A DNA stretch of 12,030 bases, from positions 1-12,030 of the forward strand of contig JAZOAS010000097.1 of NCBI GenBank assembly GCA_045595605.1, written 5' to 3'. The notes beneath the pieces were generated by a model, which made no database searches, was not told the origin of the DNA, and saw nothing but the letters and a program-made list of their open reading frames with translations. This document shows positions 1 to 6,339 of this stretch, piece after piece; position 1 is the first letter of the stretch; each line of letters opens with the position of its first letter. The stretch comes from SIG480 sp045595605. GTDB taxonomy: Bacteria; Bacillota; Clostridia; Oscillospirales; JAAYXM01. The position numbers and the translations under genes were made by a program.

Positions 1-447
1 TGTCTTCTCCCAACGGAGAACACTGCACCACTGGTTATATTTCATCGGAAGGTCGCGGTGTGACTGGAGCACATTTGCAAAATGCTCGCAGAAAAGAGTT
101 TCCGAAGTCGGACGGATAGCGTAGCGCTCCTCAAGAGGTTCACTTCCGCCGGTAGTTACCCATGCACACTCGGGAGCAAAGCCTTCAACATGGTCCTTTT
201 CCTTCTGGAGAAGGCTTTCGGGAATGAGAAGCGGCATATAGACATTCTCAACACCCTGCTTCTTAAACTCAGCATCCATAATTCTCTGGATGTTCTCCCA
301 GATAGCATAGCCGTAAGGACGGTAGATAAAAACGCCCCTTATTGATGAATAGTCGATAAGCTCAGCTTTTTTACATACATCTGTAAACCACTGGGCAAAG
401 TCAACCTCCATATCGGTAATCTGTTCAACCTTCTTATCGTTTGCCAT
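1..447 (-). CDS. proS: Prolyl-tRNA synthetase, archaeal/eukaryotic-type (N-terminal 149 residues; gene runs off the left edge)
   Basis: This enzyme charges tRNA-Pro with proline in the cytoplasm. The visible part is the start of a class II aminoacyl-tRNA synthetase core. It begins MANDKKVEQI and includes YMPLLIPESLL at about 70-80, the RPTSE motif at 112-116, and the motif 2 region ending in LRWEK near 144-148. RPTSE followed directly by the short path to motif 2 fits the archaeal/eukaryotic-like ProS form that many Clostridia carry. The bacterial form with an inserted editing domain is longer, but that region lies outside the window. The ATG at 445-447 follows the apgM stop codon by only two bases. 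An AAAGGATG ribosome binding site (458-465) lies inside the last apgM codons, so the two genes are probably co-transcribed and translationally coupled. The C-terminal part is missing only because the window ends. Confidence 0.95.
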   Translation of the reverse strand, partial: MANDKKVEQITDMEVDFAQWFTDVCKKAELIDYSSIRGVFIYRPYGYAIWENIQRIMDAEFKKQGVENVYMPLLIPESLLQKEKDHVEGFAPECAWVTTGGSEPLEERYAIRPTSETLFCEHFANVLQSHRDLPMKYNQWCSVLRWEKT

Positions 448-449
448 TT

Positions 450-1667
450 TTAATCTACATCCTTTCCAATAAACCTTTTCATAATCGTATAAGCCTGCGG
501 AATGAATTTTCCGCTTAATTTTCCGTTTTCTTCTGAGTATGAAAGACCGCTCTTGTCTTCGATTCCGTCGCCAAAGATAACATACGGAACGGGCTCGATG
601 ACGTGAGTTCTTTCTTCAATCGGAGTCGGGTGGTCGGGCATGAGGAGAATTCTGTATTCCTCACCGCATGAGTCGAGGTATTCCTTGACAGGGCCGAGGA
701 TGTCCTCGTCGATTCTTTCAATTGACTTTACTTTAAGCTCCGTGTCGCCGTCGTGACCGCATTCGTCGGGAGCTTCAACATGGGTGAAGACGAAGTCAGC
801 GCCGTTCTTGAAAGCGTTAATCGTAGCTTCTGCCTTGCCCTTGTAGTTTGTGTAGTAATCGCCTGTTGCGCCTTCAACATCATATGGGGTAAGCCCGATG
901 CCGAGGGCAAGACCCATAATAAGCGGAACAGCCGTAACAACCGCACCCGAGATGCCGTGCTCCTCAGGGAAGCTTGAAAGCTGCGGCTTTGTCCCCTCGC
1001 CCCAGAGCCAGAGGCAGTTTGCAGGGCGAAGACCCTTTTCCATTCTTGCGATATTTACGGGGTGCGCCATGAGAAGGTCATAGCTTTCGCGCATCATCGA
1101 AAGAACTTCCTTGCCGTACGGACCTTCAGGGAGATAATCGCGTATGCACTTTCCGAGGATGTCGTGCGGCGGCATCATCGTATAGTTGTAGTCGATACCT
1201 GACCATATCATAATATGGCGGTAGCTGACACCACGGTGGAACTTTCGGTTTGCGCTTCCGAACTTTTCCTGGAGAGCATCGAGTAGCTCATAAGCTTCTT
1301 CGTTTGTAATTTTATCAGAGCTGTGGTCGAGCATAATCTTGTCTTCAAACTCGCCGTCGGTAGAGATGCTTACCAAGTTTGCGCGAAATACCGTATCGTC
1401 GCTTGAAAGCGGAATGTTGAGGCCCAGCGCCTCAATCGGGCTTCTGCCCGTATAGTATTTTTTCGGGTCGTAGCCGAAAACGCAGAGGTTTGCGATGTCG
1501 CTGCCTGTCGGCATACCCTCAAAGAGAGTGTTGGTAAGCCCAAGCTCTCCGTTTTTTGATATAAAGTCCATATTCGGCTTAACTGCCGCAGAAAGCGGAG
1601 TCTTTCCCGAAAGCTCGGGAATCGGACGGTCAGCCATGCCGTCGCCGAGCATAACAAAGTATTTCAT
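450..1667 (-). CDS. apgM: Cofactor-independent phosphoglycerate mutase, archaeal type (ApgM family)
   Basis: Family members interconvert 3- and 2-phosphoglycerate in glycolysis without 2,3-bisphosphoglycerate, using two divalent metals in an alkaline-phosphatase-type fold. The 405-residue length matches the family. Visible motifs are the N-terminal metal-binding MLGDGM (Asp9), PTGSDIAN with the nucleophile Ser56, THVEAPDECGHDGD at 295-308 (Asp301, His305), and MPDHPTP (343-349) with His355 just after it. These are the expected metal and phosphate ligands, so the enzyme looks intact. The start is supported by GGAGG at 1675-1679, seven bases upstream of the ATG, and a good promoter lies about 40 bases further up. 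The gene leads an operon with proS. Some bacterial proteins of this family have been proposed to act as homoserine kinases, and sequence alone does not exclude that here. The family assignment is firm; the exact substrate is less so. Confidence 0.93.
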   Translation of the reverse strand: MKYFVMLGDGMADRPIPELSGKTPLSAAVKPNMDFISKNGELGLTNTLFEGMPTGSDIANLCVFGYDPKKYYTGRSPIEALGLNIPLSSDDTVFRANLVSISTDGEFEDKIMLDHSSDKITNEEAYELLDALQEKFGSANRKFHRGVSYRHIMIWSGIDYNYTMMPPHDILGKCIRDYLPEGPYGKEVLSMMRESYDLLMAHPVNIARMEKGLRPANCLWLWGEGTKPQLSSFPEEHGISGAVVTAVPLIMGLALGIGLTPYDVEGATGDYYTNYKGKAEATINAFKNGADFVFTHVEAPDECGHDGDTELKVKSIERIDEDILGPVKEYLDSCGEEYRILLMPDHPTPIEERTHVIEPVPYVIFGDGIEDKSGLSYSEENGKLSGKFIPQAYTIMKRFIGKDVD

Positions 1668-1714
1668 ATGTTAACCTCCGAAGTACATAATTACCCAATA
1701 TAATATTATCTGTA

Positions 1715-1743
1715 ATTATAACATCAAAATAAAGAAAAATCAA
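1715..1743 (-). promoter_or_regulatory. Sigma-A-type promoter of apgM-proS
   Basis: Read on the minus strand, a TTGATT -35 box (1738-1743) is followed after exactly 17 bases by a consensus TATAAT -10 box (1715-1720). The predicted transcription start is near 1708, giving a leader of about 40 bases before the apgM ATG. Confidence 0.8.
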
Positions 1744-1752
1744 CGGTTTTAC

Positions 1753-1781
1753 TTGATTTGAGGCGCAGAATAATGTATTAT
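1753..1781 (+). promoter_or_regulatory. Sigma-A-type promoter of the guanylate-kinase-like gene
   Basis: A TTGATT -35 box (1753-1758), a 17-base spacer and TATTAT (1776-1781, one mismatch to consensus) predict a start near 1788 and a leader of about 36 bases. Its -35 box lies only nine bases from the -35 box of the divergent apgM promoter. Confidence 0.75.
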
Positions 1782-1823
1782 TAATATAAGTTTTATAAGA
1801 GAAAGAAAAATTGGGGTGTGCAT

Positions 1824-2387
1824 ATGCTTATCATCATGTCAGGAAGCGCAGGGGTAGGAAAGAATACCATAATAAACGAGCTTCTTTCGGAGTATAATAA
1901 TCTTACGCTCATGCCGACGGTTTCTACCCGCGCGATGCGCCCGGGCGAGGAGCAGGGAAGGCCGTATCTCTTCGTTACAAGAGAAGAGTTTGACGCGATG
2001 GTTTCGCGCGGTGAGATGCTTGAAACCTGCCCGATTCACGGCAATATGTACGGCTCAAGCCGAAAGATACTTGAGGAAAAGACAGCTGAGGGAAAGGTTC
2101 TCATAAAGGACATTGATGTTGAAGGAACTCTTAATTTAAAAAAGCTTCTTCCCGATGTCGTTGCGATTTACCTAAAGCCAAAGAGCAAGGAACAGCTCCG
2201 CGAGCGCCTTATCGGGCGCGGTGAAAAGGATATCGACCTTCGCTTGAAGCGTTACGAATACGAAGAAGAAATGTCAAAGCATTACGACTATGTCCTCGTC
2301 AACGACGATATGCAGGAAACGCTTGCCCGACTTCGCGAAATCCTCAAAAAAGAAACTGAAAAATTTGGCGCAAGCCTTACAAAATAA
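1824..2387 (+). CDS. Guanylate kinase-like protein (divergent)
   Basis: Guanylate kinase phosphorylates GMP to GDP with ATP in the cytoplasm. The 187-residue product has the family layout. The P-loop GSAGVGKNT is at 7-15, and the GMP-binding segment STRAMRPGE (34-42) keeps Ser34, Arg36 and Arg39. It is followed by Tyr48, Glu67, and Tyr76 and Ser78 in MYGSS. The KDIDVEG segment (95-101) supplies the acidic active-site residues, and GRGEKD (131-136) lies in the lid region. Oddities are Asn14 in the P-loop, where Ser or Gly is usual, and Met in place of the usual Pro in the STR-x-x-R segment. I chose the ATG at 1824 because GGGG at 1813-1816 sits seven bases upstream; a GTG two codons earlier (1818) would leave only one base. 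It stands alone after its own promoter, so it may be a paralogue of a housekeeping gmk elsewhere. Domain assignment is firm; specificity is inferred. Confidence 0.85.
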   Translation: MLIIMSGSAGVGKNTIINELLSEYNNLTLMPTVSTRAMRPGEEQGRPYLFVTREEFDAMVSRGEMLETCPIHGNMYGSSRKILEEKTAEGKVLIKDIDVEGTLNLKKLLPDVVAIYLKPKSKEQLRERLIGRGEKDIDLRLKRYEYEEEMSKHYDYVLVNDDMQETLARLREILKKETEKFGASLTK

Positions 2388-2464
2388 TAAAAAGAGCTGT
2401 GTTTGGCCACAGTCGCATAAGGAAGTATTGGTTTTGAATGGCTATTTTCCGCTTGTATTGCACA

Positions 2465-2502
2465 AAAAATTCCGGGAATAGGACAGTATGCCCGGAATTT
2501 TT
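2465..2502. terminator. Bidirectional hairpin terminator between convergent genes
   Basis: A perfect 12-bp inverted repeat (2465-2476 with 2491-2502, core TTCCGGG/CCCGGAA) encloses a 14-base loop. The A/T ends of the arms supply a U-tract on either strand, so it could stop transcription from both converging genes. Confidence 0.65.
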
Positions 2503-2534
2503 ATATTTATCCAAACGAAAAATTTCTCAATTCA

Positions 2535-2576
2535 AAACTGCTTGCACCCTGAAGGTCTTGATTTTGGATGCAGTTT
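2535..2576. other. Imperfect hairpin in the intergenic element
   Basis: AAACTGC (2535-2541) can pair with GCAGTTT (2570-2576), and TGCACCC (2543-2549) with GGATGCA (2566-2572, one wobble). These are partly alternative pairings. No T-tract follows, so it does not look like a terminator. Confidence 0.4.
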
Positions 2577-2581
2577 AAGCG

Positions 2582-2621
2582 AAAAAGGCAAGCATAACCT
2601 GACGGTTCGCTTGCCTTTTTT
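2582..2621. terminator. Strong bidirectional hairpin terminator
   Basis: AAAAAGGCAAGC (2582-2593) pairs perfectly with GCTTGCCTTTTT (2609-2620). An inner AACC/GGTT stem (2596-2599 with 2604-2607) closes on a TGAC loop. T-tracts exist on both strands, fitting termination of the guanylate-kinase-like gene and of the oncoming large SLH gene. Confidence 0.75.
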
Positions 2622-2705
2622 GAGAGAAAATGCGCCAAAAGACAGATTTTCAGGGCAAAACTGCCTTATGTGACTGTGGCCTTCTGCACAGCTTTTTATT
2701 GTTTA

Positions 2706-5700
2706 TTAAAGTAACTTTGCCTTGTTCAAAAGGTTGTACATAAGCTGGATAAGCTCTGCGCGTGTAACCTTTGACTTCGGATTAAGTCTGCCGTGGTTAT
2801 CACCGTTTACAACGCCTGCCTGTACGCATTCTGCGATATCAGCCTTTGCCCAGTTATCAACTGTTCCCGCATCAGTGAATTTTGAGAGGATCGAGGTTGC
2901 TTCTGAAGCGGACATTTCGGATGACTGCGAAACGCTCTTGCCGTTAAGGAAGCGCATTGCGCGAGCAACGATTGTCATTGCTTCGGCTCTTGTAAGGCTG
3001 CCTGAAGGCTTGAAGGTTCCGTCTGGGTATCCTGAAATGAGGCTGTATGAAACCGCTGACATAACAGCGTTGAAGTAGCTGTCTGTCGGAAGCATATCGA
3101 AGAACGGGCTTGCGCCTGTTGCATCACCGAATACGCCGAGCGTCTTTGACATGATTGTTACTGTTTCAGCACGGGAGATAGCCTGGCTTGCATTTAAGTC
3201 ACTACCCTTGGTGTTTGCGAGAATGAGCTTTGAACCGAGGGTGTTTGCAGGAAGTGTAACCCATGCCGGAGTGTTTGTAAAGGTGTGAACTGCTGAGATT
3301 GCAGCATAGTTTCCGTCCTCAAGTGTCTTTGCTGTGAGGTACAAAACTCCGTTTGAGGAGTCATTGTTTGTCGGAACCGGAACAACTGCGCCGGAGTCTT
3401 CGATTCTGACTGCAGTGTAGAATGTTTCGTTAGCCTTCTCTTCAACAAGGAAGCGCTTCTTTGCAAATGCTGCGTGCTTTACGGGTGTGTTGCCGCCGGA
3501 AGCAGAAATTACATTTGCAGTAAGGCTTGTTGCGGAAACTTCGGTCGAGAAGGAATTGCTTGAAGCTGCAAGGTTGAGGCTCTGTGCTGCAGAAGAAACT
3601 TTTGCAATCTTTAATGACAATGTATCACCTGAAGCGAGGGAAGAAACATTGCTTGCAGGGAGATAATAAGTAGAGTTGCCATAAGAGAGAGCGAAAGTTC
3701 CGTTGAGGCTCTTCATCTTTGAAACGACAGATGAAGAGATGTTGAGTGTCGCAGAATTCTTAGTAGCCGGAAGCTTTATAAGAAGAACCGATGTCTTCGG
3801 GAGCGAGCTGAGGACTGAATCATCAGAGAGTGTTGCAACAACGGAAGATGAGTTTTCTTCTGTCTCGATTGGAATAAACAGTGCTTCGTCGTTTGCATAT
3901 GCTCTTGCATCGCCTTCAGCTTCGCCGAGCGGAAGAGTTGTAATTGAATTTGAGAGAACCTTTCCGTTGTCGTCAGTCAAAGCTCTTGCAAGGATTCTAA
4001 TCTGAGAGAAGTATTCCTCAGCGGGCTTTGCAAGAACGATGAGGAGCTCGTTGTTAGCTTCGTCTAAGCGAATATAGTCGTCAGAAGTGAGAGATGTGAA
4101 TTTTCCGATTCTTGAAATCTGAATCTTCTCTTTGAGCTCATCGAGTGTCTCGAAGCTGTTATAGAAAGGCTCGTCAAACTTAAGGGTAACGGTGTAGAAA
4201 TCGTCAGAAAGGCTTGCTGAGATGTTGCCTGAATAGCTGATCGAACCGGTTGAAGTTGTGTTATCATCATCGTCGTCGGTGCTGTCAGAAGAATCTGCGC
4301 TGAAGTACTCTGTTGTTACAGCCTCATTGAGGACATATCCCGTTTCGTAATCAGCAAGAGTGTTTGCGTTGATCTTAACACGGTTTCTTGTTCCGGTAAG
4401 TGGTTCGTCGAGAAGGATTGAAATAGCGTTTCTCGGCGAAATGGTAACAACATCGTTGTAGCTGAGCGTTTTGAAGGTGGAACCGTTTCTTGAGATTGAA
4501 ATTGAGCTTAAAAGGTTTGCTGAAGAGGTTGCCTTGATGTCATTTTCAAAATAAATTCTGATTCGTGAAGCATCTGCATCGTAGGAAACGCTCTTGTACT
4601 CGGGAGCATAGTAATCATCATATTCGTCTGATGAAGAGAGTGCGGAGAAATAGTCTGTGGTAATTGATTTGCTGATTGGAACACCGACCTTTGAGGTGAG
4701 GGTGTCAGCTGCGATTCTTACGCGGTTTCTGCTTCCTGTGAGCGGTTCGTCGAGCGTGATTGTCATTGTGCTTGATGAGAAGGTGACAGAATCATGGCTT
4801 GTAAGGCTTTTGAAAGCGGAGCCGTTTCTTGAAACGGAAATTGAAGAAAGAAGCTTTGTTGCGGAGAGTGAGTTGCGCTTGATTATCGGGAGCGTGAAGT
4901 AGATTTTAATCTTGTTTGTACCTGAAGCAGAAACGCTTGAATACTGGGGAACAGAGGAGTCAGCCGTTGAGCTGTCTGTTACGCTGTTTGTGATAAGGTC
5001 CTGCGTAAGCGGATTTCCGTTGTAATCTGTGAGAGAATCCTCATCAAACAAAATGTAGTTGCTCTTATCAAGAAGAGGCTCAGCAAAAACAATTTTTACA
5101 TAGTTTGAGCCAACAGTAACAGTATCTCCACCGCCGAGAATTTCAAAGTTGTTGAGGTTTCCACGGCTTAATTTGATGTGAGATCTGAGAAATGTCTGGG
5201 CAAGAGAAGCTGAAGTGCCGCTTGTTGCAAAGGCATTTTTGATTTTCTGTGTGAAATAAACAGTAACAGTACGAAGGTCAGAGCTTATTGAGGTGCTCTT
5301 GATTGCGGGCATATCAGAATCATCTGTATAGCCGGATGAAGTTGAGTTTGAAGCATTGATTGCAGAGGTAACGATATCCTTAAGGTTTATGTTACCGTTT
5401 GTGGCGTTCGTGAGTGTTCCCGCAAGGATCTTGAATTTAGATCTTGTTCCTGAAAGCGGTTCATCGAGTTCAATTATAATCTGACCGTTGTCAGTGTCAA
5501 CCTCAATGTCTTCAGCAGGAATAATCTCGTTGAAGGATGAGCCGTTACGAGCGAGGGAGATATAGCCGTTCTTGAGGGTGTCGTCATTCGGGTAACCTCT
5601 TACCTCTGTTTTGAAACGGATAGTAACCTTGCTGCCTGAATCAGAGAGAGTAACGGGCTTTGTGTCAGAAAGCTCCGGACCTCTCGCATCAAAGAGAGAA

Positions 5701-6083
5701 GACTCAACGGGGATATCCTGTCTTGCAAGAGTGCCTTCCGTTACATAGACGAAGTTATCAGGGGTATCAAGAGGTGAAGCGAGAGAGATTGTCATACGGA
5801 AGCCTGAAATGCTGACTTTTGTAGAAGATGGGAGCGTTTCAAGCGCTTTTCCGTCCTTGCTGATTTTGATTCTGCCATTGAAGGAAGAAACAGCAGCTTC
5901 AATCTCCTGGTCGAAGGTGAGCGTTATGACAGAACGGGTAATGTCAAGGTCGATTCCTGAAATCGAAGGTCCTTTATAGTCGGCATAAGCTGCAAACGCC
6001 CCTAAAGAACAGGAAGAGGCAAGAATTGCCGCAATAAGGACAAGAAAGAAAGTTTTTTTGAGGATGCAGTTGACCTTTTTCAT
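2706..6083 (-). CDS. Large secreted SLH-domain protein with six tandem beta-sandwich-like repeats
   Basis: This is a predicted surface protein of 1125 residues, anchored to the cell wall through SLH domains. The N-terminus MKKVNCILKKTFFLVLIA is a signal peptide with a likely cleavage after AFA at about 30. Six related repeats of 100-115 residues follow, at roughly 34-132, 135-242, 258-372, 378-482, 493-597 and 613-718. Each has the pattern VTVYF...I, SRNGS-F, DEPL-G-R and ITT-F, typical of Ig-like or SwmB-like sandwiches. Acidic Ser/Asp-rich linkers join some of them, including a run of five Asp at about 603-607. A beta-rich region (720-930) with LPAS-type segments leads to three SLH domains (about 933-984, 995-1046, 1069-1121) carrying SRAE, TRAE and TRAE; the first is degenerate. 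The start at 6083 has GGGGG at 6090-6094, six bases upstream. An in-frame ATG at 6152 would put 23 extra residues before the signal peptide and has no such site. Ligand or enzymatic role is unknown. Confidence 0.88.
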   Translation of the reverse strand: MKKVNCILKKTFFLVLIAAILASSCSLGAFAAYADYKGPSISGIDLDITRSVITLTFDQEIEAAVSSFNGRIKISKDGKALETLPSSTKVSISGFRMTISLASPLDTPDNFVYVTEGTLARQDIPVESSLFDARGPELSDTKPVTLSDSGSKVTIRFKTEVRGYPNDDTLKNGYISLARNGSSFNEIIPAEDIEVDTDNGQIIIELDEPLSGTRSKFKILAGTLTNATNGNINLKDIVTSAINASNSTSSGYTDDSDMPAIKSTSISSDLRTVTVYFTQKIKNAFATSGTSASLAQTFLRSHIKLSRGNLNNFEILGGGDTVTVGSNYVKIVFAEPLLDKSNYILFDEDSLTDYNGNPLTQDLITNSVTDSSTADSSVPQYSSVSASGTNKIKIYFTLPIIKRNSLSATKLLSSISVSRNGSAFKSLTSHDSVTFSSSTMTITLDEPLTGSRNRVRIAADTLTSKVGVPISKSITTDYFSALSSSDEYDDYYAPEYKSVSYDADASRIRIYFENDIKATSSANLLSSISISRNGSTFKTLSYNDVVTISPRNAISILLDEPLTGTRNRVKINANTLADYETGYVLNEAVTTEYFSADSSDSTDDDDDNTTSTGSISYSGNISASLSDDFYTVTLKFDEPFYNSFETLDELKEKIQISRIGKFTSLTSDDYIRLDEANNELLIVLAKPAEEYFSQIRILARALTDDNGKVLSNSITTLPLGEAEGDARAYANDEALFIPIETEENSSSVVATLSDDSVLSSLPKTSVLLIKLPATKNSATLNISSSVVSKMKSLNGTFALSYGNSTYYLPASNVSSLASGDTLSLKIAKVSSAAQSLNLAASSNSFSTEVSATSLTANVISASGGNTPVKHAAFAKKRFLVEEKANETFYTAVRIEDSGAVVPVPTNNDSSNGVLYLTAKTLEDGNYAAISAVHTFTNTPAWVTLPANTLGSKLILANTKGSDLNASQAISRAETVTIMSKTLGVFGDATGASPFFDMLPTDSYFNAVMSAVSYSLISGYPDGTFKPSGSLTRAEAMTIVARAMRFLNGKSVSQSSEMSASEATSILSKFTDAGTVDNWAKADIAECVQAGVVNGDNHGRLNPKSKVTRAELIQLMYNLLNKAKLL

Positions 6084-6089
6084 AAACAA

Positions 6090-6138
6090 CCCCCATGCCG
6101 CAAGAAGCGGAGCCGTTTTTACGGCAGACGGCGCGCCG
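6090..6138 (-). other. GC-rich hairpin cluster in the 5' leader of the large SLH gene
   Basis: The predicted leader is about 110 bases. Close to the ribosome binding site it holds three short stems: the self-complementary CGGCGCGCCG (6129-6138), GCCGT/ACGGC with a four-base loop (6112-6125), and CCGC/GCGG with a five-base loop (6098-6110). The ribosome binding site (6090-6094) follows at once. I do not recognise a known riboswitch. Confidence 0.4.
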
Positions 6139-6200
6139 AATTTTATGTGCAATTTACTGTAAATGGTGTTTGTAAAAAATGCACAACACTATATATGTAT

Positions 6201-6229
6201 ATAATAGCCGAAAATTGTCAAAAAGTCAA
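6201..6229 (-). promoter_or_regulatory. Sigma-A-type promoter of the large SLH gene
   Basis: On the minus strand TTGACT (6224-6229), a 17-base spacer and TATTAT (6201-6206) form a near-consensus promoter. The predicted start near 6194 leaves a leader of about 110 bases. Confidence 0.75.
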
Positions 6230-6270
6230 TCAATTGTTTATTCTATTTTATAAAAAGAAAAAATCGTTTA

Positions 6271-6299
6271 TTGACTAAGGTAAAAAAAGGCGATATAAT
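6271..6299 (+). promoter_or_regulatory. Sigma-A-type promoter of the smaller SLH gene
   Basis: TTGACT (6271-6276), a 17-base spacer and consensus TATAAT (6294-6299) predict transcription from about 6306. That rules out in-frame starts at 6271 (TTG) and 6298 (ATG), which lie upstream of the predicted mRNA, and supports the ATG at 6340. Confidence 0.85.
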
Positions 6300-6339
6300 G
6301 TTTTTGTCAAGAAAAGACGGGAAGGGAGTTTTTGATAAT

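Larger units (their letters stand above)
2386..2700. repeat. MITE-like or structured intergenic element bounded by ~41-bp imperfect inverted repeats
   Basis: This is the only gene-free stretch over 300 bases. Its ends are inverted copies of each other. The left arm (2386-2426) and the reverse complement of the right arm (2660-2700) share AATAAAAAG, then CTGTG offset by two bases, then GGCCACAGTC, one mismatch, CATAAGG, one mismatch and AGT. Weaker similarity continues inward for about 25 bases. Inside lie three hairpins, at 2465-2502, 2535-2576 and 2582-2620. The CTGTG/CACAG pairs at each end, followed by T-rich tracts, could also work as weak outward-facing terminators. The left arm overlaps the stop codon of the guanylate-kinase-like gene, and the right arm ends five bases short of the large SLH gene's stop codon. 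I see no clear target-site duplication and no convincing gene inside. It may be a dispersed non-autonomous repeat, a structured RNA, or a compound convergent terminator. Confidence 0.7.

Noticed and set aside
2488..2673. A 61-codon open frame inside the inverted-repeat element (begins MPGIFIF)
   Set aside because: It starts within the terminator stem at 2465-2502, runs through both other hairpins, lacks a ribosome binding site and shows no domain. Translation looks incidental.
6043..6083. Possible lipobox (LASSC) in the large SLH protein signal peptide
   Set aside because: The -3 position is Ala and a better signal peptidase I site (AFA) follows. SLH domains already provide wall anchoring.
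6084..6152. Extended N-terminus of the large SLH protein from the ATG at 6152
   Set aside because: It would place 23 residues ahead of a normal signal peptide, while the ATG at 6083 has GGGGG six bases upstream.
6084..6194. Cyclic di-GMP or other known riboswitch in the large SLH gene leader
   Set aside because: None of the conserved core motifs I know is present; only simple GC-rich stems are visible.
6271..6339. Upstream in-frame TTG (6271) and ATG (6298) starts for the smaller SLH protein
   Set aside because: They coincide with the -35 and -10 boxes of a consensus promoter and so lie upstream of the predicted mRNA start. The signal peptide begins cleanly at 6340.
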